This document shows, one piece after another, positions 14,565 to 21,078 of a stretch of 26,699 nt of DNA. The stretch is from a virus, in IMG/VR virus record IMGVR_UViG_3300009149_004804, positions 1 to 26,699 of that record; one strand, written 5' to 3'. A program made the translations under genes and the position numbers. Under the pieces are notes generated by a model. It worked only from the letters and a program-made list of their open reading frames with translations. It was not told the origin of the DNA and did no database searches. Numbering within the stretch: the first letter of the stretch is position 1; every line of letters begins with the position of its first letter.

Positions 14565-16145
14565 ATGGCAGAATTAGAAGGAAAATTCAAAGACACAAAA
14601 AATAACGACCAGCGAGAGCCGCAATTAGTAATTAACAGCTTAGACTTTTCGGTCGTACCAAACAGGTTGCCAATTCATAGAAGTGTCGCAAATGGCATCT
14701 TTCTATATGGTAATGACAATAATTACCCTCGTAAAATAGTAAATTCAGCGGATCGATGCAGCTCAATTGTGGCAGTTAGAAAAAAACAGGTCGAATTTGT
14801 TGAGGGAAATGGTTTTCCGGGAGCAACGGCAAATGATGTAAAAAACGGGACGGCTGTAGTGATTAATCGGCATGGAGAAACAGCGTATGACTTACATAAA
14901 TTTTGCGCTGAACAGAAGGGTAATATCAATATCGCAATACATGTTAATTACAATGCGCTCGGTATTGCTGCTGAATTTAACTTAATTGAATATGATTTTG
15001 TTAGACGTAAAATTCCATTAAAAAATGAAGAGTATGATCGCTATATTATTACTAATATTTGGCACTTAGAAAATGATTACAGTAGCCAAATTTTTACATC
15101 AAAAATTACGGAGTTCAATGCCTGGGTAAAAGATAAGAAAAAGGATATAAGCTTTGTCGCCCTTGAATGCTTTGGGTACGATCCTAATCCTTTAGTCGTT
15201 CGTAAGCAGATGGAGATTAGTGGAGGTATTCAGAATTATCCAGGGCAATTGTTTTACGCCAAAAGAACTCAGGATATTTACCAAAAAGCACCATATGATA
15301 GCCTTGCAGACAAATTTCAATTTCTTGCAGAATGCGACCTGGCTAGCCTCAGTAACATTCAGAACGGTTATGCTGGTTCGGGGTTCTTGAAATACTTTAC
15401 AAATGCTGACGGTACGGAAGAAATTAAGGCCATAAAAGAGAAGGCAAAAAATGTAAGAGGATCGATTAATCAGGGTCGGTTTTTTACTATTCCGCTATTA
15501 CCGAATTCGGATGGCAAGATGCCTACTAATATGTGGGAGTCAACAGAAATTCAGAATAAGGACAAATTGTATACTGAGCAAAAAAAGGAAGCAAAAGAAG
15601 GGATACAGGAGATTTACGCAACCCCTAATTCTATATTAGGCAACGACTCAGAGGGCAATTTTGCAACCCAGAACATGCAAGATGCTTTTGATTTCTACAA
15701 CTCTATTACCCAGCCAATTAGAACAGAGCTAGAAATTGAGCTAACTACTCTTTTCAAGAACTCAGTTTTTGCGAATCAAATACAGCTGCCCATTGAGATT
15801 GAGCCACTTCAATATATTAGTAGAACTCAATTGAACAAAAACAAGGCCACTGAGGCAGAAGGTGACGGTGAGAGTGCCGAAGACATCGCAACAAGAAAAA
15901 ACGGACAAGCCAAACTAAAAAGCACTGGCACAGGGATTCAATCAATCCTAAGCATACAGGAAAAGGTAAGCACTGGAATAACTCAGTATGATTCTGGAAT
16001 AGAGATGCTTATGGATATATATGGCTATACGGACGAAAAGGCACGCAAAATATTAGGTGAACCGATAGAATTGTTCGACAAAGAGGCGAAAAAAGTAGAC
16101 AAAACAACAAAAACAGAAAGCGATGAAGATACTGATAACGATTAA
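14565..16145 (+). CDS. portal protein
   Basis: The 526-residue protein would form the dodecameric DNA-entry ring. Supporting signs: an early GNDNNYPRKIVNSADRCSSIVAVRKKQVEFVEG segment (about 48-80), a long helical stem region (about 290-345), and the portal-typical phrase PNSILGNDSEGNF-TQNMQDAFDFYNSITQPIRTELE (about 352-388). Near 450-490 a GIQSILSIQEKVSTGITQYDSGIEML-IYGYTDEKA segment follows, as in portal C-termini of Bacteroidota phages. It ends in an acidic tail. It overlaps the connector gene by 23 nt. No terminase gene precedes it, which is unusual. Confidence 0.75.
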   Translation: MAELEGKFKDTKNNDQREPQLVINSLDFSVVPNRLPIHRSVANGIFLYGNDNNYPRKIVNSADRCSSIVAVRKKQVEFVEGNGFPGATANDVKNGTAVVINRHGETAYDLHKFCAEQKGNINIAIHVNYNALGIAAEFNLIEYDFVRRKIPLKNEEYDRYIITNIWHLENDYSSQIFTSKITEFNAWVKDKKKDISFVALECFGYDPNPLVVRKQMEISGGIQNYPGQLFYAKRTQDIYQKAPYDSLADKFQFLAECDLASLSNIQNGYAGSGFLKYFTNADGTEEIKAIKEKAKNVRGSINQGRFFTIPLLPNSDGKMPTNMWESTEIQNKDKLYTEQKKEAKEGIQEIYATPNSILGNDSEGNFATQNMQDAFDFYNSITQPIRTELEIELTTLFKNSVFANQIQLPIEIEPLQYISRTQLNKNKATEAEGDGESAEDIATRKNGQAKLKSTGTGIQSILSIQEKVSTGITQYDSGIEMLMDIYGYTDEKARKILGEPIELFDKEAKKVDKTTKTESDEDTDND

Positions 16146-16848
16146 TGACGTACGAAAATATAGGCAATTAGGTAAGCAAGTTAATCAAGACAACTTCGAT
16201 GGAATAGCTAGAGAAATCCAAGAGAATGAATTAACTGAATTACTTGGTGAATCATTGTCATACGATTTATTTAATTATCTTGATAACGATTGGATTGTTG
16301 AGACTGGAACTTTTACCCGAAATTCAGATTATCAATTCACAGCGACCGCCTTAGACTTATCTTCATGGGCTGGTTACGCAATAAGAGTTAATAGTGACAC
16401 ATTTGTAATTGTAAAAACAGCCGTTTTTGGTGGCACTGATACGATTGTTACAGTAGAGGGGTACGTTTTGCCAGAAACATTAACAACTATCGAATATAAG
16501 ACTGAAAATAATTATATCAAGTTATTGAATGGGGCAAATTACACAGTTAATAGTAGCACAATTAAGTATAATGGATTGCGACCCTATATATCTTGGAAAT
16601 TTCTTGCCATTTATACGACCGAAGGCAGCGTTAAACAGTCTGATGTAGGTAATATTAGTATTATGCCAGAAAATGCCAGACGTCCATCGGGAAACGACCT
16701 GAATAGCGCAAAATCAATCAGGCTACAAAACTCGTTGCGAGAATACAACAGGATAGTAAACTATCTGAATGAGAATAGCGACATTTTCCCACTTTGGAAG
16801 CAAAAAGGCGGTGAAAATATTACTAATTTGGAAATGATCATTATTTAA
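16123..16848 (+). CDS. head-tail connector protein (DUF6712-like)
   Basis: The 241-residue product begins MKILITINDVRKYRQLGKQVN and continues to an ELTELLGESLSYDLFNYL helix (residues 35-52), then a NYIKLLNGANYTVNSSTIKYNGLRPYISWKFLA core (about 129-161). It ends with a helix and a W-Q-G region (YNRIVNYLNENSDIFPLWKQKG). These match the plan I recall for DUF6712 head-tail adaptor proteins of Bacteroidota phages. Residues about 55-125 form an extra beta-rich block between the N-terminal helices and the core. The start lies inside the portal gene, implying coupling. A terminator follows at 16868. Confidence 0.7.
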   Translation: MKILITINDVRKYRQLGKQVNQDNFDGIAREIQENELTELLGESLSYDLFNYLDNDWIVETGTFTRNSDYQFTATALDLSSWAGYAIRVNSDTFVIVKTAVFGGTDTIVTVEGYVLPETLTTIEYKTENNYIKLLNGANYTVNSSTIKYNGLRPYISWKFLAIYTTEGSVKQSDVGNISIMPENARRPSGNDLNSAKSIRLQNSLREYNRIVNYLNENSDIFPLWKQKGGENITNLEMIII

Positions 16849-16867
16849 CATAAAATAATGAACTCAT

Positions 16868-16900
16868 AAAAGCCAGTCACTCAGTCGATTGGCTTTTTTT
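16868..16900 (+). terminator. rho-independent terminator closing the late region
   Basis: AAAAGCCAGTC pairs with GATTGGCTTTT (one G-T pair) around a short loop, followed by a T run. It lies 20 nt after the connector gene and 34 nt before the first early promoter. Confidence 0.85.
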
Positions 16901-16933
16901 ATGCAAAATAATTAAAAATATGTGTAAATAAAC

Positions 16934-16969
16934 TTGTGTAATCAATTAATATGTGTTATATTTGTTACA
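16934..16969 (+). promoter_or_regulatory. early promoter P1 (extended TGTG/ACA type)
   Basis: A TTG box at 16934-16936, 20 nt, then TATATTTG at 16957-16964. The -7 box is embedded in the 18-mer TGTGTTATATTTGTTACA (16952-16969), shared in pattern with three other sites. It follows the late terminator and precedes the gene at 16995. Confidence 0.8.
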
Positions 16970-16994
16970 GATTAATAAACGAAAAATTAGCAAA

Positions 16995-17198
16995 ATGAAA
17001 AATTCAAAAGAAACAATTAAGGCCTCAGCCAACCAAAGTAAAAGAACATTTACAATTACAAAATATATTAATGGTAAATTCTTTGCAAAATACAGAACTA
17101 TTCAAATGAGTAGAGAAGAATTTGAGGTAAAGGAAAACAATACTAAAGGCGACTGGAAAGTGTTTTTAAGGTCAGATGATTATTATGTTGTAAAATAA
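16995..17198 (+). CDS. small basic early protein, 67 aa
   Basis: The start is set at MKNSKETIKAS because an upstream in-frame ATG at 16953 lies within the -7 box of promoter P1. The 67-residue product is basic at the N-terminus and has a strand-rich FTITKYINGKFFAKYRTIQMSREEF core and a WKVFLRSDDYYVVK end. No cysteine, signal or membrane segment. It is the first gene of the early block, a place often used for host take-over proteins, but its function is unknown. A hairpin follows at 17201. Confidence 0.6.
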   Translation: MKNSKETIKASANQSKRTFTITKYINGKFFAKYRTIQMSREEFEVKENNTKGDWKVFLRSDDYYVVK

Positions 17199-17200
17199 CC

Positions 17201-17226
17201 CTGCCAGTTTCTGCTAATTCTGGCAG
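17201..17226 (+). terminator. hairpin, possible weak terminator
   Basis: CTGCCAG and CTGGCAG form a 7-bp perfect stem around 12 nt, directly after the stop codon of the preceding gene. It lacks a T tract, so it may be an mRNA-stabilising or attenuating structure instead. Confidence 0.4.
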
Positions 17227-17272
17227 ATTTCAGCCCTTAACAAAAAAACTTGAAAATTTAAAAAAATAAGCT

Positions 17273-17461
17273 ATGAAAAACTTACTAAAAAGAAGAATTA
17301 AAGAATTGAACAATGTTATAATCGACAATGCATTTAATCTAAAAAAACACCAACAAGATGAGGATAATCTTGATAGAAAATTTAATTGGCTAAAAAATGA
17401 GATTCCAGAAATAAAAGGAACGTTCATTGATAAAGACGGAAACGTCACTTTTAAAATGTAA
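17273..17461 (+). CDS. small charged protein, 62 aa
   Basis: The 62-residue product is basic and helical for most of its length (LLKRRIKELNNVIIDNAF, then LKKHQQDEDNLDRKFNWLKNEI), with a short strand pair at the end (GTFIDKDGNVTFKM). The ATG follows an A-rich leader. It is closely followed (10 nt) by another tiny gene, so both are probably co-transcribed from P1. Function unknown. Confidence 0.5.
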   Translation: MKNLLKRRIKELNNVIIDNAFNLKKHQQDEDNLDRKFNWLKNEIPEIKGTFIDKDGNVTFKM

Positions 17462-17471
17462 AATAAAAAAA

Positions 17472-17624
17472 ATGAAAAACATAAAAGAAGGATTGAAAAC
17501 TTTGGCAAAATCGTTCAAAGGAAATGAAAACTTAGCGATACCCACACCAAAGGAGTACGCTGAAAAGATGCAAAAACTTTCAAAACAAAATAAAAACTAT
17601 GATGAATTACTGGACAACTATTAA
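17472..17624 (+). CDS. very small protein, 50 aa
   Basis: The start is chosen at MKNIKEGLKTL because it follows the previous stop by 10 nt with an A-rich leader; an in-frame ATG at 17427 lies inside the previous gene. The product is a Lys-rich, helical 50-residue protein with a central Pro pair (AIPTPKEYAEKM). No family recognised. It ends just before a strong 10-bp hairpin at 17633. Confidence 0.45.
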   Translation: MKNIKEGLKTLAKSFKGNENLAIPTPKEYAEKMQKLSKQNKNYDELLDNY

Positions 17625-17632
17625 CGGATATA

Positions 17633-17658
17633 TAATTGTGGGGACTTACCCACAATTA
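17633..17658 (+). other. perfect 10-bp stem-loop
   Basis: TAATTGTGGG and CCCACAATTA pair perfectly around the 6-nt loop GACTTA, 8 nt after the preceding stop codon. There is no T tract downstream. It may be a protein-binding RNA element, processing site or DNA operator in the 124-nt gap before 17749. Confidence 0.6.
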
Positions 17659-17748
17659 ACAAGAGTAGTAAATAAAATTAATATAGTAGGTAGTGAATTT
17701 CATAAAATTCCAAGCCTTTAACAACTAAAATTTAAAAAAATTGGAAAC

Positions 17749-17910
17749 ATGTTCAATGAATTAAAAAAGACAAGCACTAATCTTAATAGCACAGGTGATG
17801 CAATATCTAATATTGTACCTACGCTAAAAGAATATTCTGAGATTCAAAAAAAGACAACAAGTGCTTTGCAAAAAATATTTTCAGGGATCAATTTATTACT
17901 TGGAAAATAA
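17749..17910 (+). CDS. very small protein, 53 aa
   Basis: The reading frame from ATG at 17749 to TAA at 17908-17910 codes for 53 residues: an N-terminal Ser/Thr/Asn-rich part (TSTNLNSTGDAISNIV) and a helical C-terminal part ending in a weakly hydrophobic FSGINLLLGK. The leader (AAATTGGAAAC) is A/T-rich like others. It resembles short phage membrane-associated or toxin-like peptides only vaguely, so no function is offered. Confidence 0.45.
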   Translation: MFNELKKTSTNLNSTGDAISNIVPTLKEYSEIQKKTTSALQKIFSGINLLLGK

Positions 17911-17968
17911 ACGTAATGAACCACCATTTATTTTTAATTAAAAAACAAAGTAAATAATTTAAAAAAAA

Positions 17969-18286
17969 ATGATTATTATGGAAAATGTAATTAGTGAAAA
18001 CATTGCTATGTTGTTGATTGGTGTTGTATTAATGAGTATAGTAATATTTCTAGTCTATCGACTAGTTAATGGAATCAAAAAAGAAAACAAAGAATTAAAG
18101 AGTATTGAACCAAGAGACTTAGATAAATACTTAGATGACATACAAAATAAATATGGTATTAGGCGAAAAGTGGCAGATGACGTTATCACAACAATAAAGA
18201 ATCGACTAGATATTACTTCAAGATTGTCAAAAAACGGATTATCAGATGAAGAAATAGCTGAACAGAAATTCTTGAATAGCTTGTAA
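17969..18286 (+). CDS. single-pass membrane protein, 105 aa
   Basis: The product has one N-terminal transmembrane helix (about residues 12-32, AMLLIGVVLMSIVIFLVYRLV) followed by a charged cytoplasmic-type domain with a coiled-coil tendency (KKENKELKS) and helices to the end (LSDEEIAEQKFLNSL). M4 at 17978 is an equally good start. The segment VADDVITTIKNRLDITSRLSKNGLSDEEI could be a small helical bundle. No known family. It sits among other tiny membrane genes of the early block. Confidence 0.55.
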   Translation: MIIMENVISENIAMLLIGVVLMSIVIFLVYRLVNGIKKENKELKSIEPRDLDKYLDDIQNKYGIRRKVADDVITTIKNRLDITSRLSKNGLSDEEIAEQKFLNSL

Positions 18287-18342
18287 TATCAGAACCACCA
18301 ATTATTATTAATTTAAATAATAATAACAAAAAAATACTAATC

Positions 18343-18438
18343 ATGAAAATCAATAAAAAATTATTAATTGAATGTGCTTGGCAAATTGTATGTGCTTGGC
18401 TAGTAATATTTAGTGTGATATTTTTAATTTTAAGTTAA
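18343..18438 (+). CDS. 31-aa membrane peptide
   Basis: A 31-codon frame encodes MKINKK followed by one hydrophobic stretch through to the C-terminus, with a repeated CAW pair (LLIECAWQIVCAWLVIFSVIFLILS). Its stop codon is directly abutted by the ATG of the next gene (TAA then ATG at 18439), which supports translation. Such peptides in phages can be membrane modulators, but no role can be assigned. Confidence 0.45.
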   Translation: MKINKKLLIECAWQIVCAWLVIFSVIFLILS

Positions 18439-18609
18439 ATGAAAAATAGAAAAATGAAAAATCATTGTACAGTGTGCAACGAAGTAATGAATGAAGATTC
18501 AATCATGTATTATTGTGAAGGGTGTGGATGCAATATCCCTAAGCGAGCAGAAGGTGAAGCCCCGAAATCGGTAGGCGATGGGGAATGCTTAGATACTAAA
18601 TCGTTTTAA
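18439..18609 (+). CDS. small zinc-ribbon-like protein, 56 aa
   Basis: The 56-residue product has a CTVC pair at residues 10-13 and a CEGCGC cluster at 26-31, spaced as in a compact zinc ribbon, followed by a basic IPKRAEGEAPK stretch. C50 is a possible further ligand. The ATG immediately follows the stop of the 31-aa peptide gene; M6 at 18454 is an alternative start. The 3' part (18539-18592) is GC-richer than its surroundings and can pair CTAAGC with GCTTAG. Nucleic-acid binding is inferred from the fold guess only. Confidence 0.55.
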   Translation: MKNRKMKNHCTVCNEVMNEDSIMYYCEGCGCNIPKRAEGEAPKSVGDGECLDTKSF

Positions 18610-18646
18610 AACTTGTTACACATCATTAACATCTAAAACATATAAA

Positions 18647-18871
18647 ATGGACGAAATTAAAAGTGTAATTCCTGAATTTGAAAAAGGTCAATTAGTTCAA
18701 TTGGCAAAAGATTTTAAAGACGAAAACATACATCTAAAAAAAGGTTTTAAAGTTTATATAAATGACATTGAATTATATGATGCTAAAAATGCAGAACTTG
18801 ACGAAATATATTTATGTGAATGTATTGAATATGGTTTTTGGTGTTCGGAGGATTTTTTAAATGCCATATAA
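18647..18871 (+). CDS. small acidic protein, 74 aa
   Basis: The 74-residue product is strongly acidic and strand-rich, with KGQLVQLAKDFKD, a KKGFKVYINDIELYDAKNAELDEIYLCECI core and a final EYGFWCSEDFLNAI. No motif is recognised. It has a clean leader (CATATAAA before ATG). Its TAA is followed by CGCTTTTGTAAATG, a post-stop phrase that recurs after other genes in this region (near 22341 and 23667). Confidence 0.55.
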   Translation: MDEIKSVIPEFEKGQLVQLAKDFKDENIHLKKGFKVYINDIELYDAKNAELDEIYLCECIEYGFWCSEDFLNAI

Positions 18872-19018
18872 CGCTTTTGTAAATGTCGTGCAAGCGAAAG
18901 ATTCAAAAACAGAAAAGCCGTGATAATGATAATAAGAATAATAGTAATTCTAATTTTTATATTAATCGCTATTCCAAGTAGAATAGTGCATTTAATAATA
19001 AATTTAATTAAAAAAATA

Positions 19019-19405
19019 ATGAAAAAACTGTTAATAATTTTATTTTTTATTCCGCTTGGAATGAGTGCTCAATCAGACCAGATAGTAATTAAATTTGGTA
19101 AAGATAAATTGTACCACGCTACCGCTGGTGTAACGATTTCGGCAAGTGTAATTCTTGCTAGTAAGTATATATTCAAAAGGGAAATGAACCCGATTGCACC
19201 GACATTAATAGCCGCAACAATTGGAGCAGGAAAAGAAGTATATGATGGACATACAGGTGGCAGGTTTTCAGATGAAGATTTTTTGACTACAGCAATATCT
19301 GCTGTAATAATAAATATCATACCATACATTAAATTCAAAAAAAGAAAGAAAAAAATAAAACAAGATCCATTTGATAAGTGGGAGATAAAAAAGAATCAGC
19401 TATGA
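19019..19405 (+). CDS. exported YfiM/DUF2279-like protein, 128 aa
   Basis: From M at 19019 the protein starts with a clear signal peptide (MKKLLIILFFIPLGMSA, cleavage probably before QSDQ). The mature part has FGKDKLYHATAGVTISASV (residues about 26-44), a hydrophobic stretch, and AATIGAGKEVYDGHTGGRFSDEDFLTTAISAVI (about 65-97). DK-x-x-H and GKE-x-YD with a later D are the pattern I recall for YfiM/DUF2279 envelope lipoproteins, though no lipobox is seen. It ends in a Lys-rich tail. The frame is open upstream to 18920 and would add another hydrophobic helix. Envelope role inferred. Confidence 0.6.
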   Translation: MKKLLIILFFIPLGMSAQSDQIVIKFGKDKLYHATAGVTISASVILASKYIFKREMNPIAPTLIAATIGAGKEVYDGHTGGRFSDEDFLTTAISAVIINIIPYIKFKKRKKKIKQDPFDKWEIKKNQL

Positions 19406-19584
19406 AAAAAACAGAAAAAGAAATAAGCGAAGAAATTGAAGATGTGAGACAAGAATTATTAAATGATCCTACAATTAATGATTTTACAAAAGCGGCGATA
19501 CAGCAATCCAGGGAGTGGTCTAATCAATTTCAAAAGGCGGCATTAGAAATTTTAAACTTAAAAAATAATATTAATTTAAAATAA
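19402..19584 (+). CDS. small helical protein, 60 aa
   Basis: The start is taken at the ATG overlapping the previous stop (ATGA, 19402-19405), giving 60 residues; an in-frame ATG at 19378 lies inside the upstream gene. The product is acidic and helical throughout (KEISEEIEDVRQELL, TKAAIQQSREWSNQFQKAALEILNLKNN). Four-base overlap indicates coupling to the exported protein. Function unknown. Confidence 0.55.
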   Translation: MKKTEKEISEEIEDVRQELLNDPTINDFTKAAIQQSREWSNQFQKAALEILNLKNNINLK

Positions 19585-19591
19585 AAAAAAC

Positions 19592-19813
19592 ATGAACTCA
19601 AAAGGCAAAAGAAAAGCACCCAATGGTATGTATTGGGGGAACGTGATAAATAAATGTGTGATGATTGAGCCGTTAGGCAATGGAGTCTTTCGGGCCTGGT
19701 CAAATAGTGAAAAATTCATTTCAAGTAACGCTTGGACGTTACCAATTGCTAGGCTTGGATGGGGCTACCGAGATTTCCTTGAAGAGGAGGTAAATTTTTA
19801 TGATTGGAACTAA
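19592..19813 (+). CDS. small Trp-rich protein, 73 aa
   Basis: The 73-residue product has five Trp residues and a basic N-terminus (MNSKGKRKAPNGMYWGN), followed by a strand-rich core (VFRAWSNSEKFISSNAWTLPIARLGWGYRDFLEEE). This looks like a small globular phage protein. It starts 7 nt after the previous stop with an A-rich leader and ends 12 nt before the next gene, implying one operon from 19019 to 20035. No family recognised. Confidence 0.55.
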   Translation: MNSKGKRKAPNGMYWGNVINKCVMIEPLGNGVFRAWSNSEKFISSNAWTLPIARLGWGYRDFLEEEVNFYDWN

Positions 19814-19825
19814 AATAATATTAAG

Positions 19826-20035
19826 ATGAAAACTAAAATTAACTTTAGGCTCTTTAGGAGCAGAAAATCAAAAAGAGCTATTGGGTGCTTAGATGTTGAA
19901 ACTGGACAGGTTACCAACGCAAAAGATGGCATTGTGCGCAATATTAATGAGATTGAAAAGTATGATAGTGTCGGCTATTTTGCAACCCACAAGAACGGGG
20001 TTTTGGTCCAGAAAAAGGGAAAATATAGTAAATAA
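19826..20035 (+). CDS. small basic protein, 69 aa
   Basis: The 69-residue product is basic (MKTKINFRLFRSRKSKRAIG) with a compact beta-like remainder (GCLDVETGQVTNAKDGIVRNINEIEKYDSVGYFATHKNGVLVQKKG). The composition allows nucleic-acid binding but no motif supports it. It is the last gene before promoter P2 (20057-20093). Confidence 0.55.
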   Translation: MKTKINFRLFRSRKSKRAIGCLDVETGQVTNAKDGIVRNINEIEKYDSVGYFATHKNGVLVQKKGKYSK

Positions 20036-20056
20036 CATTAAATTGTGTAACAAATA

Positions 20057-20093
20057 TTTGCACAGGTAAATAATATGTGTTACTTTTGATACA
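20057..20093 (+). promoter_or_regulatory. early promoter P2 (extended TGTG/ACA type)
   Basis: TTTG at 20057-20060, exactly 20 nt, then TACTTTTG at 20081-20088, inside TGTGTTACTTTTGATACA (20076-20093). The gene start is 17 nt after the motif. Confidence 0.85.
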
Positions 20094-20109
20094 AATAAAA
20101 TAAAGCAAT

Positions 20110-20358
20110 ATGAAATTCCCAGAGATAGAAGATGCATTAAAAGAAATGCAATATAGGAATGACTTTGAAGGTGCGCTATGTATTCTTGAATTATTAAACG
20201 ATATAAGTAGTAATGATTCAGCAGGAATGAACCTGGAAGATATAAAACATCTTATTTCAAGCGCATACGATTCTGCAAAAAAATTAACAATAATACATGA
20301 ACGTGAGCCAGAGGACGAAATATTTGAGTTTTACTCAGGTGGCATTCTGGATAGTTAG
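20110..20358 (+). CDS. small acidic helical protein, 82 aa
   Basis: The 82-residue product is acidic and predicted all-helical (FPEIEDALKEMQYRNDFEGALCILELLNDI, MNLEDIKHLISSAYDSAKKLTIIHE), with an EPEDEIFEFYSGG end. It is the only gene between promoter P2 and a GC-richer noncoding segment (20371-20516). Such small acidic proteins may bind host enzymes, but this is not supported by any motif. Confidence 0.6.
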   Translation: MKFPEIEDALKEMQYRNDFEGALCILELLNDISSNDSAGMNLEDIKHLISSAYDSAKKLTIIHEREPEDEIFEFYSGGILDS

Positions 20359-20370
20359 CCACATAAAGAA

Positions 20371-20516
20371 ATACGCAGCCGCCTTTTGAAACGGTTACTG
20401 TCTTAACGAACTAGTTTGCATGCCTTGTCTGGGTAGAGTTGTGGCGGCGTGGGTTAACCCCTATATCATAGCGACTTGAAATGCATTCATGACTGACCCC
20501 TGATAATTCGGGGAAT
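20371..20516 (+). ncRNA. candidate structured RNA or leader
   Basis: This gap has no ORF of meaningful length and is visibly GC-richer than its surroundings. GCCGCC (20378-20383) pairs with GGCGGC (20443-20448) to close a 59-nt region; GGGTTAACCC (20451-20460) is a perfect palindrome. CCCC (20497-20500) can pair with GGGG (20510-20513), and AATTC-GGG-GAATT overlaps that GGGG, so two pairings compete. It lies between genes at 20110 and 20539. No known RNA family is recognised. Confidence 0.4.
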
Positions 20517-20538
20517 TTGAAACTTAAATAATAAAACA

Positions 20539-20724
20539 ATGAATGCAGCACAAAAATATTTATTGGAAAATAGAATTGCAGATCTAGTAATCAACCGAAA
20601 TGAATTTCCTGAAAATACAGTAGACAACGCAAAGAAGTGGATTTATCTGAGCGATATAATGACAAAATTTATATCTGAGCAAATGAGTAACGTTAGGTTA
20701 TACACTTTAAAACGTATGAAATGA
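20539..20724 (+). CDS. small helical protein, 61 aa
   Basis: The 61-residue product is helical with mixed charge (NAAQKYLLENRIADLVINRN, then DNAKKWIYLSDIMTKFISEQMSNV). It ends in TGA overlapping the ATG of the Cys-rich gene by four bases (ATGA at 20721-20724), indicating translational coupling. The 5' leader is the GC-richer candidate RNA plus a 22-nt A/T-rich stretch. Function unknown. Confidence 0.6.
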   Translation: MNAAQKYLLENRIADLVINRNEFPENTVDNAKKWIYLSDIMTKFISEQMSNVRLYTLKRMK

Positions 20725-20912
20725 AAAAAGGTGAACATAGATGTGGTGATTACACGGTTACACTTACAAAAGATGTACAATGCTGGTTTTGTGGGAAGAC
20801 AATAAAACGAGGGCAAAAAGCCACCAGAATATACGGAACAGGTAAATCTCCTATATATTGGCACAATTACACTTGTGATGAGATGAAAGAGGCTTTGGGT
20901 GTTCCATTCTGA
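20721..20912 (+). CDS. small zinc-finger-like protein, 63 aa
   Basis: The 63-residue product contains CWFCGKTIKRGQKA (C21-x-x-C24) and WHNYTCDEM (H48, C52), a plausible four-ligand zinc site with 23 residues between pairs, like half of a LIM or PARP-type finger. C8 is an extra cysteine. The start overlaps the preceding gene. Such phage proteins may bind DNA or act as adaptors; the exact role is not known. Confidence 0.65.
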   Translation: MKKGEHRCGDYTVTLTKDVQCWFCGKTIKRGQKATRIYGTGKSPIYWHNYTCDEMKEALGVPF

Positions 20913-20964
20913 AAATTACGCCTAACAATTGATATGTCTAAGTTTGCATATACAATAAATTAAA

Positions 20965-21001
20965 TTTGCAAAATCAAACAATATGTGTTATCTTTAATAC
21001 A
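20965..21001 (+). promoter_or_regulatory. early promoter P3 (extended TGTG/ACA type)
   Basis: TTTG at 20965-20968, exactly 20 nt, then TATCTTTA at 20989-20996 (last base differs from consensus), inside TGTGTTATCTTTAATACA (20984-21001). A 77-nt leader follows in which CCACC and GGTGG could pair. Confidence 0.8.
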
Positions 21002-21078
21002 GGATTAAGCCACCTACCAGCCACGATAAAAATGGACTTTGGTGGTGAAAGTAATTAGTAATTTAAAAATAAAGCAAG

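Noticed and set aside
20421-20460. String resembling a tRNA D-arm (TGGGTAGAGT) in the GC-richer gap
   Set aside because: No acceptor stem, anticodon arm or T-loop can be arranged around it; treated as part of a candidate structured RNA instead.
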